From Clostridium sp. (GTDB lineage: Bacteria > Bacillota > Clostridia > Lachnospirales > Lachnospiraceae), in contig JAMPFS010000012.1 of assembly GCA_023664325.1 (NCBI GenBank), positions 1 to 61,732 of the forward strand: DNA of 61,732 nucleotides, in the 5' to 3' direction. Shown here one piece after another: positions 7,808-15,934 of the stretch (position 1 is its first letter; each line of letters begins with the position of its first letter). Below the pieces are notes generated by a model. It did not search any database and was not told the DNA's origin. It saw nothing but the letters and a program-made list of their open reading frames with translations. The position numbers and the translations under genes were made by a program.

Positions 7808-7836
7808 ATTGTAACACGTTCTTTGGGTTCTGAAAA
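7808..7836 (-). promoter_or_regulatory. Candidate promoter of the toxin gene
   Basis: Minus-strand TTTTCA (7831-7836), 17-base spacer, TACAAT (7808-7813). The -35 is weak (4 of 6 consensus bases). Confidence 0.4.
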
Positions 7837-7914
7837 GACCGCAATTTTATCCAAGCCTTTCCCCACCAGGCCATCATATAATACACTTATCACAAACAAA
7901 GGAGAGAAAATGAT

Positions 7915-8304
7915 ATGAAGAACCATGTATTTGAGGCATTTAACAACGGCTCCCTGAAACTGCCGGCAAAATCCGTAGAATTTGCAGCGATTGACTGGGC
8001 AAAACATCCCACTTTTGAAGGGGTAGAATTGAAACACATCATCACGGGCAAAGACACAAACGGACAATTCAGTTACCATCTTGTCCGCATTGCCCCACAC
8101 AAAAGCATCAAAAATCATATTCACGAAACACAATTGGAAACGCATGAAGTGATTGCCGGTTCCGGCGTGTGCATCAACGACGGTGCGGACATTTCTTATG
8201 AACCCGGAACCATTTCCCTTATGCCCGCTGGCATTCCGCATGAAGTCAGCGCAGGTGATGACGGGCTTTACCTATTTGCAAAATTTATGCCGGCATTATG
8301 TTAA
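7915..8304 (+). CDS. Cupin domain protein
   Basis: 129 residues forming a single small beta-barrel cupin. Motif 1 is HIHETQLETHEVIAGSG (about residues 66-82), carrying His/Glu metal ligands, and motif 2 is PGTISLMPAGIPHEV with its His. The N-terminal part resembles cupins that bind small hydrophobic or sugar-like ligands. The start is ATG with AAAGGAGAG upstream. It converges with and overlaps the last 9 bases of the AraC-type regulator gene, so the two may be functionally paired: many cupin enzymes are controlled by an adjacent AraC protein, but here the genes run tail to tail. Confidence 0.8.
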   Translation: MKNHVFEAFNNGSLKLPAKSVEFAAIDWAKHPTFEGVELKHIITGKDTNGQFSYHLVRIAPHKSIKNHIHETQLETHEVIAGSGVCINDGADISYEPGTISLMPAGIPHEVSAGDDGLYLFAKFMPALC

Positions 8305-8910
8305 TGCCTGCTTATACGCACTCGGCGTAAGCTGGACGATTTTGCGGAAGCACCGATCAAAGTGGCTTTGGTCACAAAACCCTGTGGCATAAGCCGCTTC
8401 GGTCACGCTTTTTCCCTCTTCCAATAAAATCTGTGCTTTCCGAACCCTGCACTGGATCTGAAACTGATGCGGTGTCAGGCCGCAAGCCGCTTTAAACTTC
8501 CTTATCATATGATATGGGCTTATCCCGATTTGCTTTTCCATATCCTCGATCAAAAAAGCGCTCTCCGGTTCCTTTAAAATGATTTGCTTTAACCTCTTTG
8601 AATCGCTGGTTTCATGCTCCGGCTTATCCGGCTCTTGAAAAGCCGGTATACAAACACTTATCATGGAGTAAGCTGTATCCCCTAACGGCTCCACTGCATG
8701 GCGGATATCCGGCATGATACAAAAATACCCGCCTGCATGATACAGGCATTCCCGACCGTCAAAGACAATGCGGACTGCACCCTCCACAACATGGCAAAAC
8801 GTGATATGCTCCGCATGGGTGTGCATGGGATATGCCTGCAAAGTGTCTCTATGGTAAACGTACACGATATTCTTTTTCCTGTGGTATAAGACATGATTTT
8901 GCATGTTCAT
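8296..8910 (-). CDS. AraC-family transcriptional regulator
   Basis: 204 residues. The N-terminal half is a cupin-like sensor (MHTHAEHITFCHVVEGAVRI with His-x-His). The C-terminal half (about 105-204) carries the two AraC helix-turn-helix units: IEDMEKQIGISPYHMIRKFK and VTEAAYATGFCDQSHFDRCF, followed by LTPSAY. The protein is shorter than classic AraC (about 290) but typical for the small ligand-sensing class. Its 3' end overlaps the cupin gene by 9 bases on the opposite strand. Confidence 0.9.
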   Translation of the reverse strand: MNMQNHVLYHRKKNIVYVYHRDTLQAYPMHTHAEHITFCHVVEGAVRIVFDGRECLYHAGGYFCIMPDIRHAVEPLGDTAYSMISVCIPAFQEPDKPEHETSDSKRLKQIILKEPESAFLIEDMEKQIGISPYHMIRKFKAACGLTPHQFQIQCRVRKAQILLEEGKSVTEAAYATGFCDQSHFDRCFRKIVQLTPSAYKQALT

Positions 8911-9145
8911 TTCTCCATTTTATCTCTTTCTGTTTTCTTCTGCTTTATAATGTTTTTTCTCCAAATCTATTCCATACTGCTTTATCATCTGATAAGCGCT
9001 CAGCAATCGTAACATCCACGATATTAACCACATCTGCTGTTCCATTTCTCCACATTTCTTCAACAAACTGGCAATATGTAGATATTTTTAAACTTGTATG
9101 ATTCTTTTGTAACCTTCAATTGAAATACTCCTCTTCATCCATCAC

Positions 9146-10546
9146 TCAGCCCCGCGCCCTGCCACTTACCATCGCTGTATATTTTCTCTCCTGTACTGCC
9201 TTGCCAACAGGCGCAGACAGGATTCCGGCGGCGACTGCGATAATCCACACATATTTCCAGCTGACAAGAAATCCAACCAGATTAATTGCAGCAATCACAA
9301 TCAGCCAATATAGAAACTGAAACTTTCCATTCGCTTTATTCAATTCACCCGTGATATCCACACCGTCTGATGAATGTGGCGCATTTTCGATAAATTCGGC
9401 GGCGCCAGCCGTACCGGAGCAGGCACGGAAATCCGCACTGCACTCGGCGGCAGCATTTTCATAGGTTTTATTGTCCAGAACTTCCCGGACAGCCGCCCGT
9501 ATACCTTCGGCAGAATCATCCTTTAACATCGTTCCGGCACCGATTTCCGTCACTCTTCTCGCTACGGCAAACTGCTCACTCGTTTGCGGATAAAGCACCA
9601 TCGGCGCAGCCATATACAGGCTTTCCGAAACGCTGTTCATTCCACAATGTGTCAGAAAAACATCTGCCTTCGCAAGAACGGCAAGCTGATCCACATAAGG
9701 ATATATCTGGATATGATCCGGCACCGTTCCCAGTTCTTCACGGTTTATCGCATTTCCGCAGGAAATGATGACATCGATATTCTGGTCTTTGAGCGCAGCA
9801 ATGCAGTTTTTGTAAAAATCCGGACGGTCATTAATCACCGTTCCCATAGAGATATAAATAAGCGGCCGCTCCTTCTTTTTATCCGGCAAAATGTTTGAAA
9901 ATACGGACGGCCCGACAAAAGCATAGTGGTCGGAGAAGCTCTCCGCATACGGCTGAAATTTTCGCGAGGTATACACAATGGAATCCGTGTTATTGTCACT
10001 CTGAATCAAAGAAAAAACGCTTTTCACATGGAATCCGTATGGCTCCAGCTTTTTCAGTTCCTTAGAAACCCTCGGAAGCCCAAAAATCATGTCTGCCATC
10101 TCTCCCGGAGTGTTCTTCATGTATGTAGAGGACATTTGATTATAGGCAAAGGTACTGGTAGACACGACCATTGGCACATGATGTTTCCATGCGTTCAGTT
10201 TCCCCCAAAAGCAGACCGAATCCGTATAGACCACATCCGGCTGGAAGGATTGAAACTCTTTCTCCAAAAACTCATTCATACTGAGCGTAATGCGGATATC
10301 CTGCACCGTCATCTCGGTCGTGGATACGCTTTTTAAGCCAGCCTCTTCCTTCTGTGTCAATTCCGGCAGGAAAGAATCACAGGATATAAACTCCGCCCCT
10401 GTCGCTTTGATTTTCTCCTCAAATTCACTAAATGAATAGAACCGAACGGCATTCCCACGCCGGACAAGCTCGGCGGCAACCGGCAGCATGGGATTCGTGT
10501 GTCCGTGTGCTGGAATACAAAAAAATGCAACTTTTTTCAATTTCAT
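9146..10546 (-). CDS. UDP-glycosyltransferase, MGT family, with C-terminal membrane tail
   Basis: 466 residues, GT-B fold of the GT1 family. The N-terminal half starts with KVAFFCIPAHGHTNPMLPVA, whose catalytic His is in the H-G-H-x-N-P element. The donor-binding signature is THCGMNSVSESLYMAAPMV with PQTSEQ. MGT enzymes of this type glycosylate macrolides, lipids or other hydrophobic acceptors. The final 60 residues hold two hydrophobic segments (LYWLIVIAAINLVGFLVS and YVWIIAVAAGILSAPVG), unusual for soluble GT1 enzymes and suggesting membrane attachment. ATG start with GGAAGG upstream. No partner biosynthetic genes lie nearby. Confidence 0.88.
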   Translation of the reverse strand: MKLKKVAFFCIPAHGHTNPMLPVAAELVRRGNAVRFYSFSEFEEKIKATGAEFISCDSFLPELTQKEEAGLKSVSTTEMTVQDIRITLSMNEFLEKEFQSFQPDVVYTDSVCFWGKLNAWKHHVPMVVSTSTFAYNQMSSTYMKNTPGEMADMIFGLPRVSKELKKLEPYGFHVKSVFSLIQSDNNTDSIVYTSRKFQPYAESFSDHYAFVGPSVFSNILPDKKKERPLIYISMGTVINDRPDFYKNCIAALKDQNIDVIISCGNAINREELGTVPDHIQIYPYVDQLAVLAKADVFLTHCGMNSVSESLYMAAPMVLYPQTSEQFAVARRVTEIGAGTMLKDDSAEGIRAAVREVLDNKTYENAAAECSADFRACSGTAGAAEFIENAPHSSDGVDITGELNKANGKFQFLYWLIVIAAINLVGFLVSWKYVWIIAVAAGILSAPVGKAVQERKYTAMVSGRARG

Positions 10547-10605
10547 TTACCTTCCTTTCTGTTGTTCGAGGTCATTTACATACATTGCAATATGCTCTAC
10601 CCTCA

Positions 10606-10791
10606 TCATTTACCCCCTGTTTTTGATACCGCTTTCCATATTTTATGATACAGTTTAATAATATTGCCAATCAGTATAGCGGAAATGATACTGCCTTCCC
10701 GCACGCCCTTCAGCTCCCCAAGAAAACATACTCCTATCACAACGGAAACCAGAATATACATAACGTCAAAAAATATTATACTTTTGTTCAT
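10606..10791 (-). pseudogene. C-terminal fragment of a YczE-like (DUF6198) membrane protein
   Basis: 61 residues: FFDVMYILVSVVIGVCFLGE followed by KGVREGSIISAILIGNIIKL. This resembles the last two helices of the YczE/YitT-type DUF6198 membrane proteins, which are usually over 200 residues long, so about 150 N-terminal residues are missing. Even so, a full promoter (10818-10846) and AAAGGAG lie upstream, so a short product may still be made. An alternative is a genuine small membrane protein. Family 1 copy B is inserted just upstream of the promoter, which may mark the event that removed the rest of the gene. Confidence 0.5.
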
Positions 10792-10817
10792 CTCATGGAT
10801 ACTCCTTTGTGACTTGT

Positions 10818-10846
10818 ATTATACACGAAAACTTCCCCATTTCCAA
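10818..10846 (-). promoter_or_regulatory. Predicted sigma-A promoter upstream of the YczE-like fragment
   Basis: Minus-strand TTGGAA (10841-10846), 17-base spacer, TATAAT (10818-10823). The left 9-bp direct repeat of family 1 copy B (10845-10853) overlaps the -35 box. Confidence 0.6.
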
Positions 10847-10854
10847 GAGAGAAC

Positions 10855-11065
10855 TAGCCATGAGCAAAACTCACTATTTCCAGAACCCAGTTGCGCAATA
10901 TAGTCAATATCGCAAACAGGGTATTGGGGAGCCGTCGGTACTTAGGTGCTATATTTTAGCACCTTATGTACCGCTACGAGCGATACATAGCGCAAGCGTA
11001 CCCTGCTGTGATTTGTCTATATTGTACAACGGACAGTTGTGAAAACTTAAGTTTTGCTCATGGCT
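10855..11065. repeat. Family 1 palindromic element, full-length copy B
   Basis: 211 bp. The terminal inverted repeats begin TAGCCATGAGCAAAACT and are perfect for 17 bases. Inside, GTTGCGCAATATAG pairs with CTATATTGTACAAC, CAGGGTA with TACCCTG, and the apex (10937-10972) is GGTAC-TTAGGTGCTA-TATT-TTAGCACC-TTAT-GTACC. Perfect 9-bp direct repeats AAGAGAGAA flank it (10845-10853 and 11066-11074). It contains no reading frame of note and is better described as a non-autonomous mobile palindrome (MITE-like). It lies just past the histidine kinase stop codon. Confidence 0.85.
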
Positions 11066-11077
11066 AAGAGAGAAAGA

Positions 11078-12517
11078 TTATTCACTCCGCCCGCAGCCCA
11101 TGATAATCGCAAATACATTTTTCCCGTCCTCACGCCGATATGCGAGCTGTCCTCCATGCTTTTCCACAATGATTTTGGAAATCGCCAGGCCAAGCCCCGT
11201 ACCCCCATCGCTTTTTCTCGTCTTATCTCCCCGCACAAAGGCAGAAAACATCTGCTTTGCCAGTGCATCGTCAATGCCCTCGCCGTCATCGGTTACCCGT
11301 ATATGCAATTCCGCATTCCGCTCTTCACACAAAACCCCTATCGTGTGACCGCTTTTGTTGTATTTGGCGGCATTCGACAACAGATTTCCGACCACCCGTG
11401 TAAACAGCTTCACATCCAGCCATGCCACAATTTCCTCCTCCGGGATATCAATGATAAAATCAAAGCCCGCACCCTCAATTTCATCATAATACTCCGCACA
11501 AATCTTCCGCAAAAATTCGCTGGCATTTACGCTTTCCCGATTCAGGTTATAGTCTGGATTATCCATTTTCAGCATAAAAAACATTTCTTCGGTCATCACC
11601 TGCACCCGGTCTGCCTTTACATCAATCGTATGGTAGTATGCCTCCTGTTTTTCCTCCGGCACCAGCCCCGCCTCCAGCGCATTCGCATAGCTCTTTATCG
11701 TGGCAATCGGCGTTCGGATATCATGGGAAAGTTCGAGAAGCATTTGATTTTTCTGCGCGATAAGCCTTGCATTTTCCTCCTTCTGCATTTCCAGTTCCCT
11801 TGTCATCACATTAAAGGTGTCCACAATCTGCTCAAATTCCGCCTCTGTCTTGATATCGAGTATCACCCCGCTTTCCCCGGAACGAATCCGCTCCATTCCG
11901 GTTACCAGCTCATCTAAAGGAAATTTGATCTTCTTCCGCAGGTAAAGGCTGAACGGCAAAACCTCAAACAGTAATAAAATCAAAAACAGCGCAGAAAAGG
12001 CACTGCCTTTTTCATACGCATCGGAAGTATGGTCTCCGTTGACAACAACGGTCATATGCGGCTGCATGACATTCCGGCTGTATATGCACAAAACATATTT
12101 ATCCAGCTTTTCTACCTTATGGATAAAGCCAAAATAACCCTGCCTGTCCGAAACATTCATCTCAAATTCGATCGGGTTTTGCTCCTGTATTTCCGTAATG
12201 GCAGCCAGCTGATAGAGATCATCTGGCGTATACTGATATATATCTGTCTGTTTATCCCCATGCACCTTTACGATCTGATAATCCGCATCAAGCTCTTCCA
12301 CCCAGCCGCCAATCCGTTTCACCGCATCGATATTTCTGACATTTCCATTCCCATCAACGATATTCTGCGGCATCAGGCTATCCAGTGTGCCTCTGCCAAA
12401 CAAAACCCCTTCCAGCAGAAGGCATGCCACAAAAGTCACCATTACAATAACCAGAAACAGAAAAAAACTTCCGATCAGTTTGGTAAAAATGCTCTTTTTT
12501 AACCGTCTTTTTTTCAT
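11078..12517 (-). CDS. Sensor histidine kinase
   Basis: 479 residues from the ATG at 12515-12517 (GGAAG 5 bases upstream; an ATG four codons earlier is the alternative). Two membrane helices (about 10-35 and 175-195) bracket an extracellular sensor of about 140 residues. A HAMP linker follows, then the DHp helix with LELSHDIRTPIATIKSYANA (phospho-acceptor His about 265), then the ATPase domain with VVGNLLSNAAKYNKSG (N box), DDGEGI (G1) and GGTGLGLAI (G2). The kinase appears intact, but its cognate response regulator immediately upstream is broken, so the pair may no longer signal. The cluster with an ABC exporter suggests a former role in sensing peptides or antibiotics; this is inference. 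Confidence 0.9.
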   Translation of the reverse strand: MKKRRLKKSIFTKLIGSFFLFLVIVMVTFVACLLLEGVLFGRGTLDSLMPQNIVDGNGNVRNIDAVKRIGGWVEELDADYQIVKVHGDKQTDIYQYTPDDLYQLAAITEIQEQNPIEFEMNVSDRQGYFGFIHKVEKLDKYVLCIYSRNVMQPHMTVVVNGDHTSDAYEKGSAFSALFLILLLFEVLPFSLYLRKKIKFPLDELVTGMERIRSGESGVILDIKTEAEFEQIVDTFNVMTRELEMQKEENARLIAQKNQMLLELSHDIRTPIATIKSYANALEAGLVPEEKQEAYYHTIDVKADRVQVMTEEMFFMLKMDNPDYNLNRESVNASEFLRKICAEYYDEIEGAGFDFIIDIPEEEIVAWLDVKLFTRVVGNLLSNAAKYNKSGHTIGVLCEERNAELHIRVTDDGEGIDDALAKQMFSAFVRGDKTRKSDGGTGLGLAISKIIVEKHGGQLAYRREDGKNVFAIIMGCGRSE

Positions 12518-12533
12518 GATAACTTCCATACCT

Positions 12534-13132
12534 TCATTTCTTTTCAATCTTGTAGCCCAGCCCCTTTATCGTTTTAAGAATCCGTGGCTCTTTAGGGTTA
12601 TCCTCAATCTTCGCCCGCAGGTTGCTGATATGCACCATAACGGTATTATCGTCTGCCACGTAATCTTCGTTCCATACATAGTCAAAAATCTGCTGCTTCG
12701 TAAAGATTTTTCCCTGGTTCCTCATCAGCAGTTCCACGCCTCTGCCGGGGCTTCCTCTTCCCGGTAGTCATAATTCCTGCGGAGCTGCGCCTTGATTCTT
12801 GCCACGACAACCATCGGATTATACGGCTTCGTAATATAATCATCTGCGCCAAGTTCCAGCCCTAAAATCTTATCATAATCCTCTCCCCTTGCCGTCAGCA
12901 TGATGGCAGGCACCTTGCTCTCCTCCCGTATTTTTTTCAGCACCGAAAATCCGTCCATAACCGGCATCATAATGTCGAGCATGACCAAATGCGGCTGTTC
13001 TTTTCGGAATAGCTCCAATGCTTTCGCTCCGTCACCAGCTTTAATCAGCTTTATCTGCTCCCGCTCGGTATATAATTCCAGCGCATCGAGCAGCTCCATT
13101 TCATCATCTACTGCCAAAACCCTGTATTCCAT
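12534..13132 (-). pseudogene. OmpR-type response regulator, disrupted by internal deletion and frameshift
   Basis: The receiver domain is complete: acidic pocket VDDE (D9, D10), phosphorylation site MLDIMMP (D53), Thr in MLTARG, and Lys in YITKPY. After RREN-like residues and REEEAPAE the frame ends at codon 136. The C-terminal winged helix resumes in another frame from ELLMRNQGKIFTKQQIFDYV to LKTIKGLGYKIEKK. Compared with normal OmpR proteins about 30-35 residues between the domains, including the first strands of the winged helix, are absent. The kinase gene follows directly. Start ATG with AAGGTGG upstream. Confidence 0.85.
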
Positions 13133-13157
13133 TCTTTCACCACCTTACCATTTCTAA

Positions 13158-13222
13158 CCAATCGTGAAACTCCTGATATCCCAAAACCGGCTGTGATTTG
13201 TCTGTATTGCACAACGGAATAA
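13158..13222. repeat. Family 1 palindromic element, degenerate compact copy E
   Basis: AATCGTGAAACTCCTGAT matches the left end of copy C, and TGTGATTTGTCTGTATTG followed by ACAACGGA matches the right-arm interior of copies B and C. The central part is deleted. It lies between the response regulator remnant and the HExxH gene and ends at the stop codon of the latter. Confidence 0.6.
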
Positions 13223-14173
13223 CTATTGCAATCCCAGCTTCTCATATATTACATGAATCAGCGGTCTGGAAAAATCATAGCCTGCTTTCCATGTACTGTC
13301 AAGGCGGTCAAGAATCATGCACTGCGCCATGCCGCTGTGATAATATTTGGAGGAGCCGTTGACATAGAAATCAATGCTGTCCATATAGTCCTCCTCAAAC
13401 CGTTCCCCGTCTATCTCCCGGCAGACCATTGCCTCGACATAGCAGGCGCTTCCCTCTACGCTTGTATAATAATTTTCCAATCCCTGCACTGTTTCATCCA
13501 ATAAGGCATTTCTTTTTTCCCAGATATCTTTATATTGCGACATGAGCGTTTTGATTTCCTCTTTGTCCTCCTGCTCCGCCGCCTCTTTTAGCAGCCTGGC
13601 TCCCTCCCCGTACAGTGCGGCAGCTTCGCTGTTCCCATCACACGCTTTGACAATCAGTTCTTCTCCATACCCCTCCTCGTCAAAACTATGCCCGCCGGTG
13701 AAAGCAGAAATATTTTCTTCAAAACGGCTAAGCTGCCAGCAGTGAAATGCCTCATGCCAGATTGCCGCAATCTGCTGCTCCTCATGATAACCGGACTGCG
13801 CCTCCCCGTTGACGGCGATTCCCACCACGTCCATCAGCTCCGACATCATCTCCTTTGTCGGGACAATGACTTCATAATGCCCATTTACCTCATACGCCGT
13901 GGCGACAAAGGTATCCAGTACCGGTTTTCTCTTCTCGATACGGTACGAAGGTTCCGAAGGGGTAACGACATAATCCCGCTTCCCGTCACAAAATGCCACC
14001 GGATAATCGGCAAGCGCAAACTCCTGAAACCCAATCTCATTTATCTTCTCCTGCAATTTTACTGCACGCTCATAACACATTTTATCGGCATCACTCAGGC
14101 CATAATTTCCGGTCAAAACCACTCCGGCTGTTAAAACGATGCCCAGTAACAAAACCGCTATTCTCTTTTTCAT
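13223..14173 (-). CDS. Exported or membrane-anchored HExxH protein, putative zinc metallopeptidase
   Basis: 316 residues from the ATG at 14171-14173 (AAAGGAAG about 8 bases upstream). An N-terminal hydrophobic segment (KKRIAVLLLGIVLTAGVVL) is a signal peptide or anchor. The extracellular domain contains AAIWHEAFHCWQLSR, an HExxH zinc-binding motif, followed by a helical, acidic region. A possible third ligand is Glu in SVEGSACYVEAMVCRE, as in gluzincins. The family is not recognised. It sits between an ABC exporter and the two-component system, with its start just inside the permease gene end, so translation is probably coupled. Confidence 0.6.
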   Translation of the reverse strand: MKKRIAVLLLGIVLTAGVVLTGNYGLSDADKMCYERAVKLQEKINEIGFQEFALADYPVAFCDGKRDYVVTPSEPSYRIEKRKPVLDTFVATAYEVNGHYEVIVPTKEMMSELMDVVGIAVNGEAQSGYHEEQQIAAIWHEAFHCWQLSRFEENISAFTGGHSFDEEGYGEELIVKACDGNSEAAALYGEGARLLKEAAEQEDKEEIKTLMSQYKDIWEKRNALLDETVQGLENYYTSVEGSACYVEAMVCREIDGERFEEDYMDSIDFYVNGSSKYYHSGMAQCMILDRLDSTWKAGYDFSRPLIHVIYEKLGLQ

Positions 14174-14196
14174 CACCGATACTTCCTTTCCTAAAG

Positions 14197-14952
14197 TTAA
14201 ACTTCTCTTCGCCTGCACAATGCAAGAAATACTGCAAAAATATAAATCCAGAGCAGCCCCTTTAACAGCAGATGCACATCCACAGCGCCACCGGTCAAAA
14301 CGGAGCCTGCCTGCTCCTGTATTCCGTGAAGTTCCGGCACGATATATAAAATCCCTTTCAGCATTTTTCCGCCAAAGCCGCCTATGATACTGTTCAGTAA
14401 TTCCAGCATATTGTAAAAAACACCTGCCAGCGCAATCACGGCACTAACCGTTCCCGCAAAGAATTTGGGCAGAACGACACTCAGCCAGCTTGTCATCACA
14501 CATACAAGCGCCACGCCGACAGCAGATATCAAAAATGCCGGCGCCAGCCTCCATATGCTGCTCCCCTGCTTCTGCGACAACATAAACAGCAAAAATGCAG
14601 CATACAAAATCGCTTCTGCCAAAAGGCCTGCCATGATATTGGCTATGGTCAACATTCCATGGTACTTCGCCTGGCCCACCTTCCGAATCAGGACAAGGTG
14701 GCTGGTCTGCCGCTCATACTCATTTGGTATCGTGTCCAGGCTTAAAACGACTGCCAACATGCAGCTTATCACATAGAGAACTTTCAGCAGAACCGGCGCC
14801 AAAATCCTGTAATCGGTAACCTCCTCCCCATTTATGGAAATGCTTCCCGTTCCCGTGCTAAAAAGAAGCAAGATCAGTACGCCAATCAGGCTGACAATAT
14901 AAAGAACCTTTTTCCGTATTTTTTCCTTTAATGCCGTCACTGCAATGATCAT
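14197..14952 (-). CDS. ABC transporter permease, ABC-2 type
   Basis: 251 residues with six predicted membrane helices, the usual size of a single-domain ABC-2 permease. It begins with a short cytoplasmic N-terminus followed by a large first extracellular loop (TGSISINGEEVTDY). It overlaps the ATPase gene by 4 bases, so the two subunits are surely made together. The substrate is unknown. The neighbouring metallopeptidase-like protein and two-component system resemble peptide/bacteriocin export or immunity loci. Confidence 0.8.
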   Translation of the reverse strand: MIIAVTALKEKIRKKVLYIVSLIGVLILLLFSTGTGSISINGEEVTDYRILAPVLLKVLYVISCMLAVVLSLDTIPNEYERQTSHLVLIRKVGQAKYHGMLTIANIMAGLLAEAILYAAFLLFMLSQKQGSSIWRLAPAFLISAVGVALVCVMTSWLSVVLPKFFAGTVSAVIALAGVFYNMLELLNSIIGGFGGKMLKGILYIVPELHGIQEQAGSVLTGGAVDVHLLLKGLLWIYIFAVFLALCRRREV

Positions 14953-15632
14953 TCGTCCACTCCCCCTATCCGTTCGATAAAAATATCCTGCAGGCTTTTG
15001 CCATCATGCTCCCCGTTTTTATCCCATGTTTCCAGCAGTTTCCCGCTGCGCAGGATAATCCCCCGGTCGCATATCTGTTCAATATCACTCAGGATATGCG
15101 AATTTAACACGATCGTTTTCCCTGCCTTTTTCAGCCTGCCGATCAGCTCGATAATCTCAATTCTTCCCATGACATCCAATCCCGCCGTAGGCTCGTCTAA
15201 AATCAGCAAATCGGGATCTCCCAGTAATGCCTGCGCAAAAGCCAGCCGCTGCAGCATGCCCTTTGAATAATTTCTGACCTTTGTTTTATCCTCCTCAAGC
15301 CCCACGGCTGCCAGCAGCTTCGCAATTTCACTGCCGCTTTCCTTCTTTGGTATTTTCTGGATTTCCGCATAATAGGCAAGGATCTCGCGCCCGGTAAGAA
15401 ACAGGGGAAAGTACGGCGTATCCGGAGAATAGCCGATTTTTACCTCCCGCCGCAATTCAATTTCCCCGCTGTCCTTTTGCGTAAGCCCGAGTATCATCTT
15501 AATTGTTGTTGTCTTGCCTGCCCCGTTGCTGCCAAGCAGCGCAAAAACCTCCCCGTCCTTCACACAAAAACTAAGGTCATTGACAACCGCCTTTCCGCCA
15601 TAAACCTTTTTCAGATTTTTACACTCCAACAT
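14949..15632 (-). CDS. ABC transporter ATP-binding protein
   Basis: 227 residues. Walker A is GSNGAGKTT (about 34-42), the Q-loop region is KIGYSPDTP, the signature is YSKGM (in place of canonical LSGGQ, common in ABC-2 exporters), Walker B is LLILDEPTAG, and the H-loop is LNSHIL. First gene of a minus-strand run: ATPase, permease, HExxH protein, broken response regulator, kinase. It should energise the adjacent permease. Confidence 0.92.
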   Translation of the reverse strand: MLECKNLKKVYGGKAVVNDLSFCVKDGEVFALLGSNGAGKTTTIKMILGLTQKDSGEIELRREVKIGYSPDTPYFPLFLTGREILAYYAEIQKIPKKESGSEIAKLLAAVGLEEDKTKVRNYSKGMLQRLAFAQALLGDPDLLILDEPTAGLDVMGRIEIIELIGRLKKAGKTIVLNSHILSDIEQICDRGIILRSGKLLETWDKNGEHDGKSLQDIFIERIGGVDE

Positions 15633-15881
15633 GGTTTTAGCCTCCTCATCATTTTCTCACTGTTTGTCTCTTTCGCTTATCATACGCCTCCATGTTAAAG
15701 TCCGCTTAAATGCAGCCTAAAGATTACCTTAAAATTATTTGACACTGCCGCAAATTCTATCGGTTGTAAAATTGACACTTACTGATTATAATAAGTAACA
15801 GATATTGTAACCAGTGTACTGACATGTTGATATTTGGTAAACCTACTTGTCTAATTATCAATGATACAGCACACTAATACA

Positions 15882-15906
15882 GCGAAATTTAAGTTTTGCT
15901 CATGGA
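15882..15906. repeat. Family 1 element, isolated right-end fragment
   Basis: GCGAAATTTAAGTTTTGCTC followed by ATGG matches the right terminus of copy B. No partner left end was found. The remaining gap between the exporter operon and the TauE gene (15633-15934) is AT-rich with no gene visible. Confidence 0.5.
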
Positions 15907-15934
15907 TAATCATAACCAATCAGGAGGAATTTTC

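Noticed and set aside
7747..8241. 164-codon minus-strand frame opposite the cupin gene
   Set aside because: Antisense to the cupin gene; it begins within coding sequence and has no ribosome site or domain.
11054..11917. 287-codon plus-strand frame opposite the histidine kinase
   Set aside because: It is antisense to a well-supported kinase gene, lacks a ribosome site and has no recognisable domain.
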